Positions 8,639 through 16,910 of a DNA stretch of 64,000 bases are shown here, piece by piece (position 1 is the first letter of the stretch; each line of letters starts with the position of its first letter). Made by a program: the position numbers and the translations under genes. The notes under the pieces are model-generated. The model did no database searches. It was not told the DNA's origin and was given only the letters and a program-made list of their open reading frames with translations. This DNA comes from Streptomyces hundungensis. GTDB taxonomy: Bacteria > Actinomycetota > Actinomycetes > Streptomycetales > Streptomycetaceae. The stretch spans positions 5,766,001 to 5,830,000 of the forward strand of contig NZ_CP032698.1 of the NCBI RefSeq assembly GCF_003627815.1, read 5' to 3'.

Positions 8639-9606
8639 CAGCTGGTCCGTCCTTCCGGAGCGGGCGCGTGGCGCGACTGGTGGGTGAGCGCGATGAAGGC
8701 CTCTTCCAGGCCCACGCCCGACACCTCCAGATCGCTGAAGGCATCCGCGCGCGACAGCGCGTGCACCGTCGAGTCGGAGTCGCTGGTGCGCAGGTGGACG
8801 CGGCCGCCGCGGTACTCCACGGAGCTGACGCCCGGCAGCACGTCGAAGCCGCTGTGGCCGCCGCGCGGCACGAAGCTGACCGTGCGGCCCTCGATCATCG
8901 ACTTGATCTGCGAGGTGGTGCCGTCGGCGACCACCCGGCCCGAGGCGATGACGACGACGCGGTCGGCGCTGTTGTCGGCCTCTTCGAGGTAGTGCGTGGA
9001 GAACAGCACGGTGTTGCCGCGCTCCGCGTACCGCTGCATCGCGGCCCACAGCTCGCGCCGCGACTCCACGTCGAGGGCGGCGGTCGGCTCGTCGAGGACC
9101 ACCAGGTCCGGGTCGCCCGCCAGGGCGAGGGCGAAGCGCACCCGCTGGGCCTGGCCGCCCGAGAGCCGGTCCACATTGCGAGTCGCGATCTTGGTGAGCT
9201 CGGCCAGTTCCAGGATCTCCTGGAGCGGCAGCGGCTTGCGGTAGGTCTGGCGCACGAAGTCGACCAGCTCGCGCACCGACACCCGGGGAATCATCTTCCC
9301 CTCCTGGAGCATGGCGCCCAAGTGCCCGGCGCGCATGGCCAGTTCGGGCTTCTTGCCGAAGACCTCGATGTGGCCCTGGTCCGGCGGGAACAGGCCGAGG
9401 AGCATGTTGATGGTGGTGGACTTGCCGGCACCGTTGGGGCCGAGGAGCGCGACCGTCTCACCTCGGTGGATCGTCAGATCGATCCCGTCGACGGCGCGGA
9501 CACCGCCGTACTCCTTGACGACATCCTTGAAGACGACCGCGGGAGGGCCGTGCTGTTCTGCCATGGGGGGTGGCACCTGTTCCCTTTCCTGTGTGAGTGG
9601 ACGCAT
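8638..9606 (-). CDS. ABC transporter ATP-binding protein, DrrA-like
   Basis: ATPase partner of the permease at 7925-8638. The 322 residues include Walker A GPNGAGKST, signature LSGGQAQRVRFALAL, Walker B LVVLDEPTAALD and the switch His in FSTHYLEEAD. A C-terminal domain of about 90 residues, as in DrrA-type drug exporters, follows. I give the first ATG, one base after the upstream GT stop; GTG at 9576 (behind AAAGGGA) and ATG at 9564 are alternatives that lose only non-conserved residues. It sits in one operon with two glycosyltransferases, which suggests that it exports a glycoside. Confidence 0.92.
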   Translation of the reverse strand: MRPLTQEREQVPPPMAEQHGPPAVVFKDVVKEYGGVRAVDGIDLTIHRGETVALLGPNGAGKSTTINMLLGLFPPDQGHIEVFGKKPELAMRAGHLGAMLQEGKMIPRVSVRELVDFVRQTYRKPLPLQEILELAELTKIATRNVDRLSGGQAQRVRFALALAGDPDLVVLDEPTAALDVESRRELWAAMQRYAERGNTVLFSTHYLEEADNSADRVVVIASGRVVADGTTSQIKSMIEGRTVSFVPRGGHSGFDVLPGVSSVEYRGGRVHLRTSDSDSTVHALSRADAFSDLEVSGVGLEEAFIALTHQSRHAPAPEGRTS

Positions 9607-9607
9607 G

Positions 9608-10774
9608 TCAGATCAGCCCTTCCAAGGTGTGGACCAGTTCCGTGGGGCCTGGCAGGCATTCGATCTCCGCGCGTACGTCGTGCGCGGCCTTGCGGTGGCG
9701 CTGGTCCTGGAGGAGGCCTTCGAGGGCCTCGCGGACCAGCCGGGGGTCGTGCTGCTCGGCCTCGGTGGCGAGGCTGATGCCGGATCCGGACTCCTGGACG
9801 AGCCGGCCGGTGGTCTGGAGGAACGGCTTGTCACCGGGCAGCACCAACTGCGGGACCGCCGAGGCGAAGGACGTCATGCTGGTGCCGCTGCCGCCGTGGT
9901 GGACGGCGAGGGCCGTGTGGCGCATCACCGGTCCGATCGGGAAGCGGTCGACGACCTTCACCGAGGACGGGATGCCGGCGAGCGCCGGGTGGTACTGGGC
10001 GTCGATCGGGAACAGCACGTCCAGGCCCTGCTCGACGCAGGCGTCCAGGACGTGACGGAAGCCCAGCGGCAGCTCGCCCGTCTCGGCGAGCACCCGGCCG
10101 TGCCACATGCCCAGGCAGAGCAGGGCCCGGGGCCGCTCCGGCCGCTGGACCGCCCAGTCGGGCAGTTCGGCGGTGCCGCAGTACGGCACATAGCGCGAGA
10201 GCAGGCCCGGGGTGTTGTCGCCCTCGGGGAGCAGGGAGGCAGGGCTCGGGTCGATGATCAGCGCCGGGTCGGGGAAGCCGTCGGCCCCGAACTCGACGCA
10301 CAGCTCGTGGAGTTGGAGCTTCGCCCGGCGCAGCAGCGGGCTGGTGAAGTCGTCCGGACCCCAGCGGTGGATGATGCCCGGCACCCCGAGGGCGCCGGCG
10401 ACGACGAGCCCGCCGAACTCCACCGGGTCGGTCACCACCAGGTCGGCCTCCCAGGACCGGCCGAGCGCGACCAGCTCGTCGATGTAGCCGCCGAGCCGGG
10501 TGCGCCAGCGCTCGCCGACCGCGTCCCACTCGGAGTCCGCCCGCTGGTCCATGCCGGCCCGGTCGGGCATCGCCACGGCGCCGGGCCGGGTCAGCCGCTG
10601 GCGGGTCTCGCCGCCGCCGACCAGCCGGGTGTCGAGGCCGGCGGCCGCCGCGAACGTCACCAGCTCGGCGTCGCCCGCCACCAGGACCTGATGGCCGGCG
10701 GCGCGCAGCGCCCAGGTCAACGGCACCATCGGCACGAGGTGGCTGGGTACCAGAGCGGTCACCAGGACGCGCAT
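9608..10774 (-). CDS. Glycosyltransferase (GT1 family)
   Basis: 388-residue GT-B enzyme starting MRVLVTALVPSHLVPMVPL behind a perfect GGAGGAGAC ribosome site. It has the acceptor-side motif IHRWGPDDF and donor motif HHGGSGTSMTSFASAVPQL. This chemistry-bearing C-terminal half is close to the GTs at 1115-3438. Its start lies within the end of the preceding GT gene, and its stop abuts the ABC ATPase, so two GTs and the exporter form one coupled unit. The sugar is unknown. Confidence 0.91.
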   Translation of the reverse strand: MRVLVTALVPSHLVPMVPLTWALRAAGHQVLVAGDAELVTFAAAAGLDTRLVGGGETRQRLTRPGAVAMPDRAGMDQRADSEWDAVGERWRTRLGGYIDELVALGRSWEADLVVTDPVEFGGLVVAGALGVPGIIHRWGPDDFTSPLLRRAKLQLHELCVEFGADGFPDPALIIDPSPASLLPEGDNTPGLLSRYVPYCGTAELPDWAVQRPERPRALLCLGMWHGRVLAETGELPLGFRHVLDACVEQGLDVLFPIDAQYHPALAGIPSSVKVVDRFPIGPVMRHTALAVHHGGSGTSMTSFASAVPQLVLPGDKPFLQTTGRLVQESGSGISLATEAEQHDPRLVREALEGLLQDQRHRKAAHDVRAEIECLPGPTELVHTLEGLI

Positions 10775-11961
10775 GTCTCCTCCTGAGCGGTCGCGGCCAC
10801 AAGGGCTTCGAGATCGGTGACCAACTGCTCCACCGGGGGGCAGGCAAGGACCGAGCGGCGCACGGCGGCCGCGCGCAGCCGGAAGGAGGGCTCGCTGAGC
10901 AGCCGCTCCAGGGCTTCGGTGACCGTCTCGGCCGTCACCGAGCAGGCCGGAAGATTGATGCCGCTGCCGACGTCGGCGACGTGCTCGGCCGAGTTGGGCT
11001 GGTCGTCGTACATGGGCGTGACGAGCATCGGCGTACCGCTGCGCAGGCCCTCGCGGATGCTGCTGTGGCCGCCGTGCGTGATGAACACGTCGGCCGCCTC
11101 CAGGAGCACGTCCTGCGGAACCCACTCGGTGATCAGCCGGACGTGCGCGGGCACGGTGCCGAAGTCCTCGGGGTCGCGGCCCACGCCGATCGAGACCAGC
11201 GCGGTGCAGTCGAGTCCGCAGACCGCCTCGATCACGTCGTTCAGGACCTCGTCGGACATCCACGGCATGGACGGCGCCATGGTGCCGATCGAGGCGTACA
11301 CCACCGGCTTGTCGTCGGGCAGTTCGGCGAGCCAGGGCAGCGAGCCGTCGTCGCTGCGGTAGGGCGCCGTCTGGCGGTAGTGGCGCAGGGTGCGCGGATC
11401 CAGGTCGTCGCCGGTGCACTCGGCAGGGAGCCAGCTGATGAGCCCGTGCCGGTAGGCGCAGTTGACCTCGTCCGTCCCGGGCAGGCCGAACTCGGCGCGC
11501 AGCGCGTTGAGCGGTGCGTGGGTGACCGCGGGCGGCAGCAGATGCGTCGAGCCGCCGGCCACCGCGACGTGCGGGATGCCCAGCTTCTCCGCGGCGAGCA
11601 GGCCGCCCATCTCCTCGCCCTCGCGGACGATCAGATCGGGGTGCCAGTCGGCGGCTATCCCCAGCAGGTCGCGGGCCGCGGCCAGGGCGGGCGGCCCCAG
11701 CACACACCGCACCAGACCGTCCTCGTACGCTTCCTGGTCGCCGCGGAACAGCGGAAGGGCCATCGCCTCCACGCAGAACGGGTCCTTGGACCAGTCGAAC
11801 CCCGCCGGGAAGAACGGGAGCCCGTACCTCACGCTCTCCTCGCGCATGGACTCGTCGTCGGCCACGGCGACGGTGTGCCCGGCCCGGACGGCTGCCTGGG
11901 CCAGGGGGATCAGCAGACGCAGATGCGACTTGCCCGCATGGGCGGTGAACAGGATGCGCAC
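10759..11961 (-). CDS. Glycosyltransferase (GT1/MGT subfamily)
   Basis: First gene of the GT-GT-ABC operon, 400 residues from a GTG behind GGAGA. The N-terminus MRILFTAHAGKSHLRLLIPL and donor motif THGGHSSIREGLRSGTPM followed by DDQPNSAEHV differ from the other four GTs, which lack the DQPNSA segment. The segment is typical of macrolide-type and plant-like GT1 enzymes that contact the sugar hydroxyls. This one therefore probably uses a different donor class. A SARP-type box lies 63 nt upstream. Confidence 0.9.
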   Translation of the reverse strand: MRILFTAHAGKSHLRLLIPLAQAAVRAGHTVAVADDESMREESVRYGLPFFPAGFDWSKDPFCVEAMALPLFRGDQEAYEDGLVRCVLGPPALAAARDLLGIAADWHPDLIVREGEEMGGLLAAEKLGIPHVAVAGGSTHLLPPAVTHAPLNALRAEFGLPGTDEVNCAYRHGLISWLPAECTGDDLDPRTLRHYRQTAPYRSDDGSLPWLAELPDDKPVVYASIGTMAPSMPWMSDEVLNDVIEAVCGLDCTALVSIGVGRDPEDFGTVPAHVRLITEWVPQDVLLEAADVFITHGGHSSIREGLRSGTPMLVTPMYDDQPNSAEHVADVGSGINLPACSVTAETVTEALERLLSEPSFRLRAAAVRRSVLACPPVEQLVTDLEALVAATAQEETCASW

Positions 11962-12024
11962 GGCGGGTCTCCGATTGGGGGGTGGGAGCGGCCCGGTGCG
12001 GGTCGCCCGTCAGTCATGCCGTGA

Positions 12025-12056
12025 AGCGTGACGAGCCCCACTCGAATCGGACTCGA
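12025..12056 (-). promoter_or_regulatory. SARP-type promoter of the GT/ABC operon
   Basis: Minus strand: TCGAGTC, 4 bp, TCGAGTG, 8 bp, CACGCT. Both heptamers match the SARP consensus TCGAGNN exactly, with 11-bp spacing. The hexamer ends 63 nt before the GTG at 11961. The box is the near-perfect mirror (16 of 17 bases) of the plus-strand box at 12089. Confidence 0.8.
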
Positions 12057-12088
12057 GCCGCCCTTGGCCGCGCTTTCCCCTGCCGCAC

Positions 12089-12120
12089 TCAAGTCCGATT
12101 CGAGAGGCGGTGGCGACCTT
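12089..12120 (+). promoter_or_regulatory. SARP-type promoter of the KSIII-SDR-ABM operon
   Basis: Plus strand: TCAAGTC, 4 bp, TCGAGAG, 8 bp, GACCTT, ending 58 nt before the ATG at 12179. It is arranged back to back with the minus-strand box at 12025-12056, so one short spacer drives two divergent operons. Confidence 0.78.
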
Positions 12121-12178
12121 GGGCGCATGCCGTATGCCCGAAGGATTCGACCGAACCGCCGAACAGGGGAGTAGCTGG

Positions 12179-13243
12179 ATGCGTTGGAACGAGATCTATG
12201 TCGCCTCGCTCGGCAGCTGGCTGCCCGAGCCCGTCCCGGTGGCCGAGGCCGTCGCGGCCGGGGAGTGCGGCCAGGAGTGGATCGACGACTTCGGGTACGA
12301 GTCCGTGCGGATCGCCCGCGAGAGCGAGGAGGAGGGCTGGACCGCGCCGCCGGACATGGCCGTCGCGGCCGGCCGCACCGCACACGAGCGCTCCGGCCTG
12401 AACAAGTCCGCGTACTCGCTGCTCCTGCACGGCAGCACCTGGTTCCAGGGCCTCGACATCTGGCCGGCCGCGTCCTACATCGCCAAGCGGACCGTCGGCG
12501 CCACCGTGCCGGGACTCGATGTGCAGCAGCGCTGCAACATCGGCATCAGCGGGCTCGACCTGGCCGCCGCCCACCTCACGGCCGGCTACGGCAAGGGCAG
12601 CGCGGTCATGCTCACCACCGCCGACCGCTTCGGCGGCCCCGGCGCCGACCGCTGGCAGCTGCGGCACGGCAACGCCTACGCCGATGGCGCCACCGCCACC
12701 ATCCTGTCCACCGAGGGCGGCTTCGCCCGGCTGGTGGCCACCGCGACCGTCGCCGACAACTCCCTGGAGCCGATGGCCCGGGGCGACGAGGAGTTCGGCC
12801 CCGTCTCACGCGCCGCCGAGCGCCAGATCGACCTCACCGCACGCGGCGACGCCCACAAGGCCGTCAGCGACGAGACGATGACCAACATCCGGTTCGGCAA
12901 GGTGATGCAGGAGGCCAAACAGGCCGTCCTGGACGACGCCGGGATCGAGATCGACGACATCGCGTACGTCATCATCCCCTCCACCGGACGCATCAAGGGC
13001 CCCTTCCAGATCCACCACCTCCTCGGTGTGGACGAGTCGGAGACCACCTGGGAGTTCGCCCGCCGCAGCGGCCACATCGGCGCCGGCGACTGGGCCGCCG
13101 GGCTCGAAAACCTGCTGCTCACCGGCGCGTTGAAGGTCGGCGACCACGTGATGCTCTACGGCGGCGGAGCCGGCTACACCATCACCACCGCCGTGCTGGA
13201 AATCCTGGAGATCCCGGCCTGGGCCACCACCGTCGCGGCCTGA
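12179..13243 (+). CDS. KSIII-like acyltransferase of the CerJ/DpsC group
   Basis: 354-residue thiolase-fold protein (start MRWNEIYVASLGSWLPEP; GGGGAG ribosome site). The nucleophile is Cys119 in LDVQQRCNIGISGLDL. The FabH motif HQAN is lost (IPSTGRIKG at that place), and the FabH Asn motif is replaced by RSGHIGAGDW, giving His299 and Asp304. A Cys/Ser-His-Asp set in a GHxGxxD motif marks the group of DpsC, which supplies a propionyl starter, and CerJ, which attaches malonyl to a cervimycin sugar. I therefore expect acyl transfer rather than chain elongation: either starter choice or sugar esterification. Cys rather than Ser favours a CerJ-like role. It leads an operon with an SDR and an ABM protein. 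Confidence 0.85.
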   Translation: MRWNEIYVASLGSWLPEPVPVAEAVAAGECGQEWIDDFGYESVRIARESEEEGWTAPPDMAVAAGRTAHERSGLNKSAYSLLLHGSTWFQGLDIWPAASYIAKRTVGATVPGLDVQQRCNIGISGLDLAAAHLTAGYGKGSAVMLTTADRFGGPGADRWQLRHGNAYADGATATILSTEGGFARLVATATVADNSLEPMARGDEEFGPVSRAAERQIDLTARGDAHKAVSDETMTNIRFGKVMQEAKQAVLDDAGIEIDDIAYVIIPSTGRIKGPFQIHHLLGVDESETTWEFARRSGHIGAGDWAAGLENLLLTGALKVGDHVMLYGGGAGYTITTAVLEILEIPAWATTVAA

Positions 13244-13277
13244 ACGAGCCGCCCGTCACAAGGAGTTGGCACATCTC

Positions 13278-14039
13278 ATGGAGATAGTCGGCAGGGGCTT
13301 CCTGGCCGGACACCTGGCAGGAATCGCCGATCACCACCGGGACGTGGTGGCGCTGGCCGCCGGGGTCTCGGCCGCCGGCGACATCCCGCCGGAGCAGTAC
13401 ACCCGGGAGTCCAAGCGCCTGTACGAGGTGCTGCGGCACTGCGAGAAGACCGGCAAACGCCTGGTGTTCTTCTCCACCGCGTCCGCCGGGATGTACTCGG
13501 TGCCCGACGCCTCGCCCGGTCGCGAGGACGGCCCGGTCTACCCCGCGACCCCCTACGGCCGCCACAAGCTGTCCCTCGAAGCGGTCGTCAAGTCCTCGGA
13601 CGTCGAGTACCTGATCCTGCGCCTGTCGCACGTCGTCGGCTTCCACCAGCCCGCCCACCAGCTCCTGCCCGCCCTGGTGCGGCAGTTGGTCGACGGACGG
13701 ATCCAGGTCTACCGCGGCGCGCAGCGCGACCTGATCGACGTCGAGGACGTCATCAAGATCGTGCACACGCTGCTCGTGGACGGCCGCACCCGCGACGTGG
13801 TCAACGTCGCCTCGGGCCACGCCCCGCGCATCGAGGACATCGTCACGCACATGGAGCACCTGCTCGACACCCGTGCCGAGAAGTCCTATGTGGAGGCCTC
13901 CGGCGCGCAGCCCGTCTCCATCGACAAGCTCTGCCGTCTCGTGCCGCCGGTGTACGGGCTCGGCTTCGGACCCGACTACTACCGCGGCGTCCTCGACAAG
14001 TACGTCCACGCCTATGCGCACCAACCGGTCACCGCGTAA
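13278..14039 (+). CDS. Extended SDR, NAD-dependent epimerase/dehydratase family
   Basis: 253-residue oxidoreductase. The nucleotide-binding start is short (MEIVGRGFLAGHLAG in place of a full GxxGxxG strand-loop). The catalytic set is visible as FFSTASAGMYS and YGRHK (Tyr-x3-Lys), with an RLSHVVG segment typical of sugar-nucleotide SDRs. The ribosome site AAGGAG is 13 nt before the chosen ATG and only 1 nt before an in-frame TTG, so I prefer the ATG. It could reduce or epimerise a sugar or the polyketide; the short N-terminus makes the exact reaction uncertain. It is the only sugar-type enzyme in the window. Confidence 0.8.
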   Translation: MEIVGRGFLAGHLAGIADHHRDVVALAAGVSAAGDIPPEQYTRESKRLYEVLRHCEKTGKRLVFFSTASAGMYSVPDASPGREDGPVYPATPYGRHKLSLEAVVKSSDVEYLILRLSHVVGFHQPAHQLLPALVRQLVDGRIQVYRGAQRDLIDVEDVIKIVHTLLVDGRTRDVVNVASGHAPRIEDIVTHMEHLLDTRAEKSYVEASGAQPVSIDKLCRLVPPVYGLGFGPDYYRGVLDKYVHAYAHQPVTA

Positions 14040-14073
14040 CCCACCCAATTCCCAGCAGCGGAAGGTACATCCC

Positions 14074-14742
14074 ATGAGCGAGAACAGCCCCGTCGTCGCG
14101 GTCGCCCACTTCGTCCTCAAGGAGAAGCACAAGGCGAAGGGCGCCGAGTTCGAGAAGGCCTACCTCAAGTACAAGGACGCCGTCGCCGCCAAGGACGGGC
14201 TGCTGCGCACCGCGCTGCTGCGCGGCATCAAGGAGCCCGACAACTTCGTCATCCTCACCTGGTGGCGGGATGCCGACGCGCACCGCACCGTCGTCGGCGA
14301 CTGGCAGTTCTTCACCGCCGTCTCCAGCCGCTTCGTCTACCTCGCCTCCATCACCAGCGTGCACGGCCCGGTCCTGGCCGGCCAGAGCGCGGCCGACGGG
14401 CTCGGCGAGCTCGCGGTGCCGTCCGCGGACGCGGCGGTCGCCCTGACCACCTTCACCCTGCGCGAGGGCGCCGACCAGCAGGCCTTCGAGGGCTCCTTCC
14501 TCGGCCACCTCTCCTTCGTCAAGGGCCACGAGGGCTTCCTCGGCCACCAGCTGGTGCACTCCAACCGGGAGACCGGCGCGTACGTCAACATCGGCTGGTG
14601 GAGCGGCCCCCAGGCCTATCTGCCGGTGCTGCGCAGCCCCGAGATGGCCGCCGACGCCCAGACCATGGCGGTGCACGCCGAGGTCAAGGGCGGCCTGTAC
14701 ACGGCGGTCGTCGACTCGGCCCGCACCGAGGTCGCCGTCTGA
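14074..14742 (+). CDS. Antibiotic biosynthesis monooxygenase (ABM), two-domain
   Basis: 222 residues that fold as two tandem ABM (dimeric alpha/beta barrel) domains. The first is VVAVAHFVLKEKHKAKGAEF to about 95; the second starts at VALTTFTLREGADQQAFEG. Each ends in the family W-x-D/W-W region (LTWWRDADAH; NIGWWSGPQAY). Such cofactor-free oxygenases act on aromatic polyketides, forming quinones or hydroxylating, often with a flavin enzyme. It is the last gene of the plus operon, ending in a long hairpin shared with the convergent FAD monooxygenase. It resembles the ABM at 17983-18603 (shared NxGWW motif), so the cluster has two such proteins. Confidence 0.85.
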   Translation: MSENSPVVAVAHFVLKEKHKAKGAEFEKAYLKYKDAVAAKDGLLRTALLRGIKEPDNFVILTWWRDADAHRTVVGDWQFFTAVSSRFVYLASITSVHGPVLAGQSAADGLGELAVPSADAAVALTTFTLREGADQQAFEGSFLGHLSFVKGHEGFLGHQLVHSNRETGAYVNIGWWSGPQAYLPVLRSPEMAADAQTMAVHAEVKGGLYTAVVDSARTEVAV

Positions 14743-14808
14743 ACCACCGCACACCGAAGGCGGGCCGGGTCCTGAGGGACCCGGCCCGCCTTTCGCGTGC
14801 GGTGGTTC
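14741..14808. terminator. Bidirectional terminator between convergent operons
   Basis: Two nested inverted repeats. The inner 16-bp stem starts AAGGCGGGCCGG and its partner ends CCGGCCCGCCTT, with a 4-base loop at 14773-14776. The outer stem pairs GAACCACCGCAC with GTGCGGTGGTTC. It overlaps the stop codons of both flanking genes, so each transcript ends within it. Confidence 0.85.
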
Positions 14809-16069
14809 AGCGAACGGTGAAGAGCTCGTCGGCCACCTCGATCGCCGGGTTGCCGAACGCGATGGTGCGCAGCACCTTGCGGTAGATCGGGGTGTGCTTG
14901 ACGACGGCCGCCAGCTTCGGGCGCACCCGCGTCGCGAAGGTACCGGTCGACAGCATCGCCTTGGACTGCATGCCCTGGAGCCGCATCATCGTGGCGATGT
15001 CCGGCGCCCGGCGCTCCTCGAACCGGGACAGGAACGCGGCGCTCGCATCCCCGCGGCCGACCGCCTCGACCAGCAGCGGATGCAGCACGACCGCGTCCTG
15101 CACCGACAAGTTGATGCCCTGCGCGCCGATCGGGCTGTGGGTGTGCGCGGCGTCGCCCATCAGGACGAGCCCGTCGGCGGCCCAGCGCTCGGCCCGCCCG
15201 GAGAACACGTCGAGCAGGCTGAGGTCGCGCAGCGAGGTGATCTGCTCGTCGATCAGATCCGCGTACTCGGGCACCGCCTTGGCCAGCTCCGCCTTGACAT
15301 GGCCGAGGCCCTCGGAGACGACGTGCCGGTAGCCGCCGTGCGGCAGCGTCCAGCCGACCTGGATGCGGTCGGGCCAGGACCCGTAGGCGAGGACCGGGCT
15401 GGTGCCCGCGCTTCTGAACACCCGTACGTCATGGCTGACTTGGGGGGTGCGGCTGGTCAGCTTGAACCAGAGCACGTCCTGGTCGAAGGCCTCGCTGCGA
15501 CCCGCCTCGATCCCGGCGAGCCGGCGCACCTTGGAGAACCGGCCGTCGGCGCCGACCACGACCGTGCTGTGGAAGACATGCCCGTCGGCGGCGGCCCCGG
15601 TGATCCGGCCCCGTTCGTCCCGCACGAGTGCGTTGACCCGGCAGCCGTCCACGTACTCGAAGTCGGCGAACTCCGCGCAGTGCGCCAGGAGTTCGGCCAG
15701 GAGATGAGACTGCGGAATGGACAGCAGGTGGTCGTAGGGCGCCGGCAGCGCCCGGTAGTCGATGTCGAGCAGGACCCGGTCCTGCTCCACCAGACGGAAC
15801 CGGTCGTGCTCGTGGCAGCCGCGCGCGCGGGCCCCGGCGAGCACCCCGAGCCGGTCCAGGACCGTCATCGCGCCCGGCTGGAGGATCTCACCGCGGAACT
15901 CCCGCTGGTGCGAGCGCGAACGCTCCACCACGCTCACCCGCAGCCCGGACTTGAGCAGCAGCAGGGCGAGGGTCAGACCGGCGGGGCCCGCCCCGACGAC
16001 GCACACGTCACTGCGGTGCTCCTCGTCGGCGCGGGCCCCGGCGCGGACCTCCTCGGCGGCCGCGGTCAT
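14807..16069 (-). CDS. FAD-dependent aromatic polyketide hydroxylase
   Basis: 420-residue class A flavoprotein monooxygenase. The FAD Rossmann motif VCVVGAGPAGLTLALLLLK is at about 22-40, the DG motif VVVGADGRFSKVRR in the middle, and the second FAD motif GLVLMGDAAHTHSPIGAQG near 300. There is no C-terminal thioredoxin-like extension as in PgaE-type enzymes, so it is closer to the UbiH/PHBH-length hydroxylases. It probably hydroxylates or oxidises a polyketide ring with NAD(P)H and O2. It is the last gene of the minus operon starting at 21922, and its start overlaps the stop of the SRPBCC gene (ATGA). Confidence 0.9.
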   Translation of the reverse strand: MTAAAEEVRAGARADEEHRSDVCVVGAGPAGLTLALLLLKSGLRVSVVERSRSHQREFRGEILQPGAMTVLDRLGVLAGARARGCHEHDRFRLVEQDRVLLDIDYRALPAPYDHLLSIPQSHLLAELLAHCAEFADFEYVDGCRVNALVRDERGRITGAAADGHVFHSTVVVGADGRFSKVRRLAGIEAGRSEAFDQDVLWFKLTSRTPQVSHDVRVFRSAGTSPVLAYGSWPDRIQVGWTLPHGGYRHVVSEGLGHVKAELAKAVPEYADLIDEQITSLRDLSLLDVFSGRAERWAADGLVLMGDAAHTHSPIGAQGINLSVQDAVVLHPLLVEAVGRGDASAAFLSRFEERRAPDIATMMRLQGMQSKAMLSTGTFATRVRPKLAAVVKHTPIYRKVLRTIAFGNPAIEVADELFTVR

Positions 16070-16899
16070 CGCTGCCCGGCCAGCGCGAGCGCCGCACGCA
16101 CATCGGCGGTCGCGCGTTCCAGCACCCGGTCGCGGCCGGTGGACGCGACCGCCAGCACATCCGCTCTCACCAGGACCCCACCATCGGGCGCCGCCGCGAG
16201 ACGCCAGCGGCGCCGGTAGAGCTCGGCCGGCTCGGGCGCGGTGAGCGGCTTCTGTACGAGGGTGTGGCCGCCGTGCTCGATCTGCACGCTGCGCACGCCG
16301 TCCTGGGTGCCGAACCAGGCGCTCTCCTCGCCCTCGCGCGCGGGCAGCGCGGCAAGGAGCCGGGCGTGCGCCTCGGCCACCGAACCGGCCACCACCACGC
16401 TGTCCTCGACCCGGATCACGTCCGAGGTCAGCGAACGGGGCTGCTCCGTCTTGGACTTGAGGGTGCTCATCTGGAGCCCGCCGTGCCGGTCGAGCTCGCC
16501 CGCGGTCTCCTGCGGATCGGCGTCGGTGGTGAACCAGTGCCCGGACACCACCCGGCAGCCGCCGTCGGGCCGGGGCAGGAAGTCCCAGGTGCCGCCGAGC
16601 TCCTTGATCGGGCCCACCGAGCCCTGCTGGGTGAAGTCCATGCGCAGCGCCACCGGGTCCAGGGTCCGCCGCGAGGTCCAGACGCGCAGACCGCCCTCGG
16701 GGCCCGGGCGGACCGCCCAGAACTTCACCTCGTCGTCCTGCCCCCGCTGGGTCAGGACCTCGGTGTACGCGATCCAGGGGTAGAGCAGCGGCCAGTCGGC
16801 CACCTCGGTCAGCGCCCGGTAGACGGTGTCCGCCGGGGCGTCGATCTCGATCCCGGCGCGCGTCCGGTGGATCTCCCTGTCGGTCGTGGAAGTGCTCAC
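16066..16899 (-). CDS. SRPBCC polyketide aromatase/cyclase, second copy
   Basis: 277-residue START/SRPBCC protein. The N-terminal half is a clear aromatase/cyclase domain (IEIDAPADTVYRALTEVADW; later VWTSRRTLDPVALRMDF), matching the SRRTFDPERLRIDF of the aromatase at 20136-21086. The C-terminal half (from about 165) is diverged and lacks the conserved motifs, so only one domain may be catalytic. It probably helps a late ring closure or dehydration of the polyketide in the cytoplasm. It lies 11 bp from the aldo/keto reductase gene in the same operon. Confidence 0.85.
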   Translation of the reverse strand: MSTSTTDREIHRTRAGIEIDAPADTVYRALTEVADWPLLYPWIAYTEVLTQRGQDDEVKFWAVRPGPEGGLRVWTSRRTLDPVALRMDFTQQGSVGPIKELGGTWDFLPRPDGGCRVVSGHWFTTDADPQETAGELDRHGGLQMSTLKSKTEQPRSLTSDVIRVEDSVVVAGSVAEAHARLLAALPAREGEESAWFGTQDGVRSVQIEHGGHTLVQKPLTAPEPAELYRRRWRLAAAPDGGVLVRADVLAVASTGRDRVLERATADVRAALALAGQR

Positions 16900-16910
16900 A
16901 GCAGAACCTC

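Noticed and set aside
16066..16899. Second SRPBCC protein as a broken duplicate of the aromatase
   Set aside because: It keeps a full-length frame, operon coupling and a well-conserved first domain; only the second domain is diverged, which is common in late cyclases.
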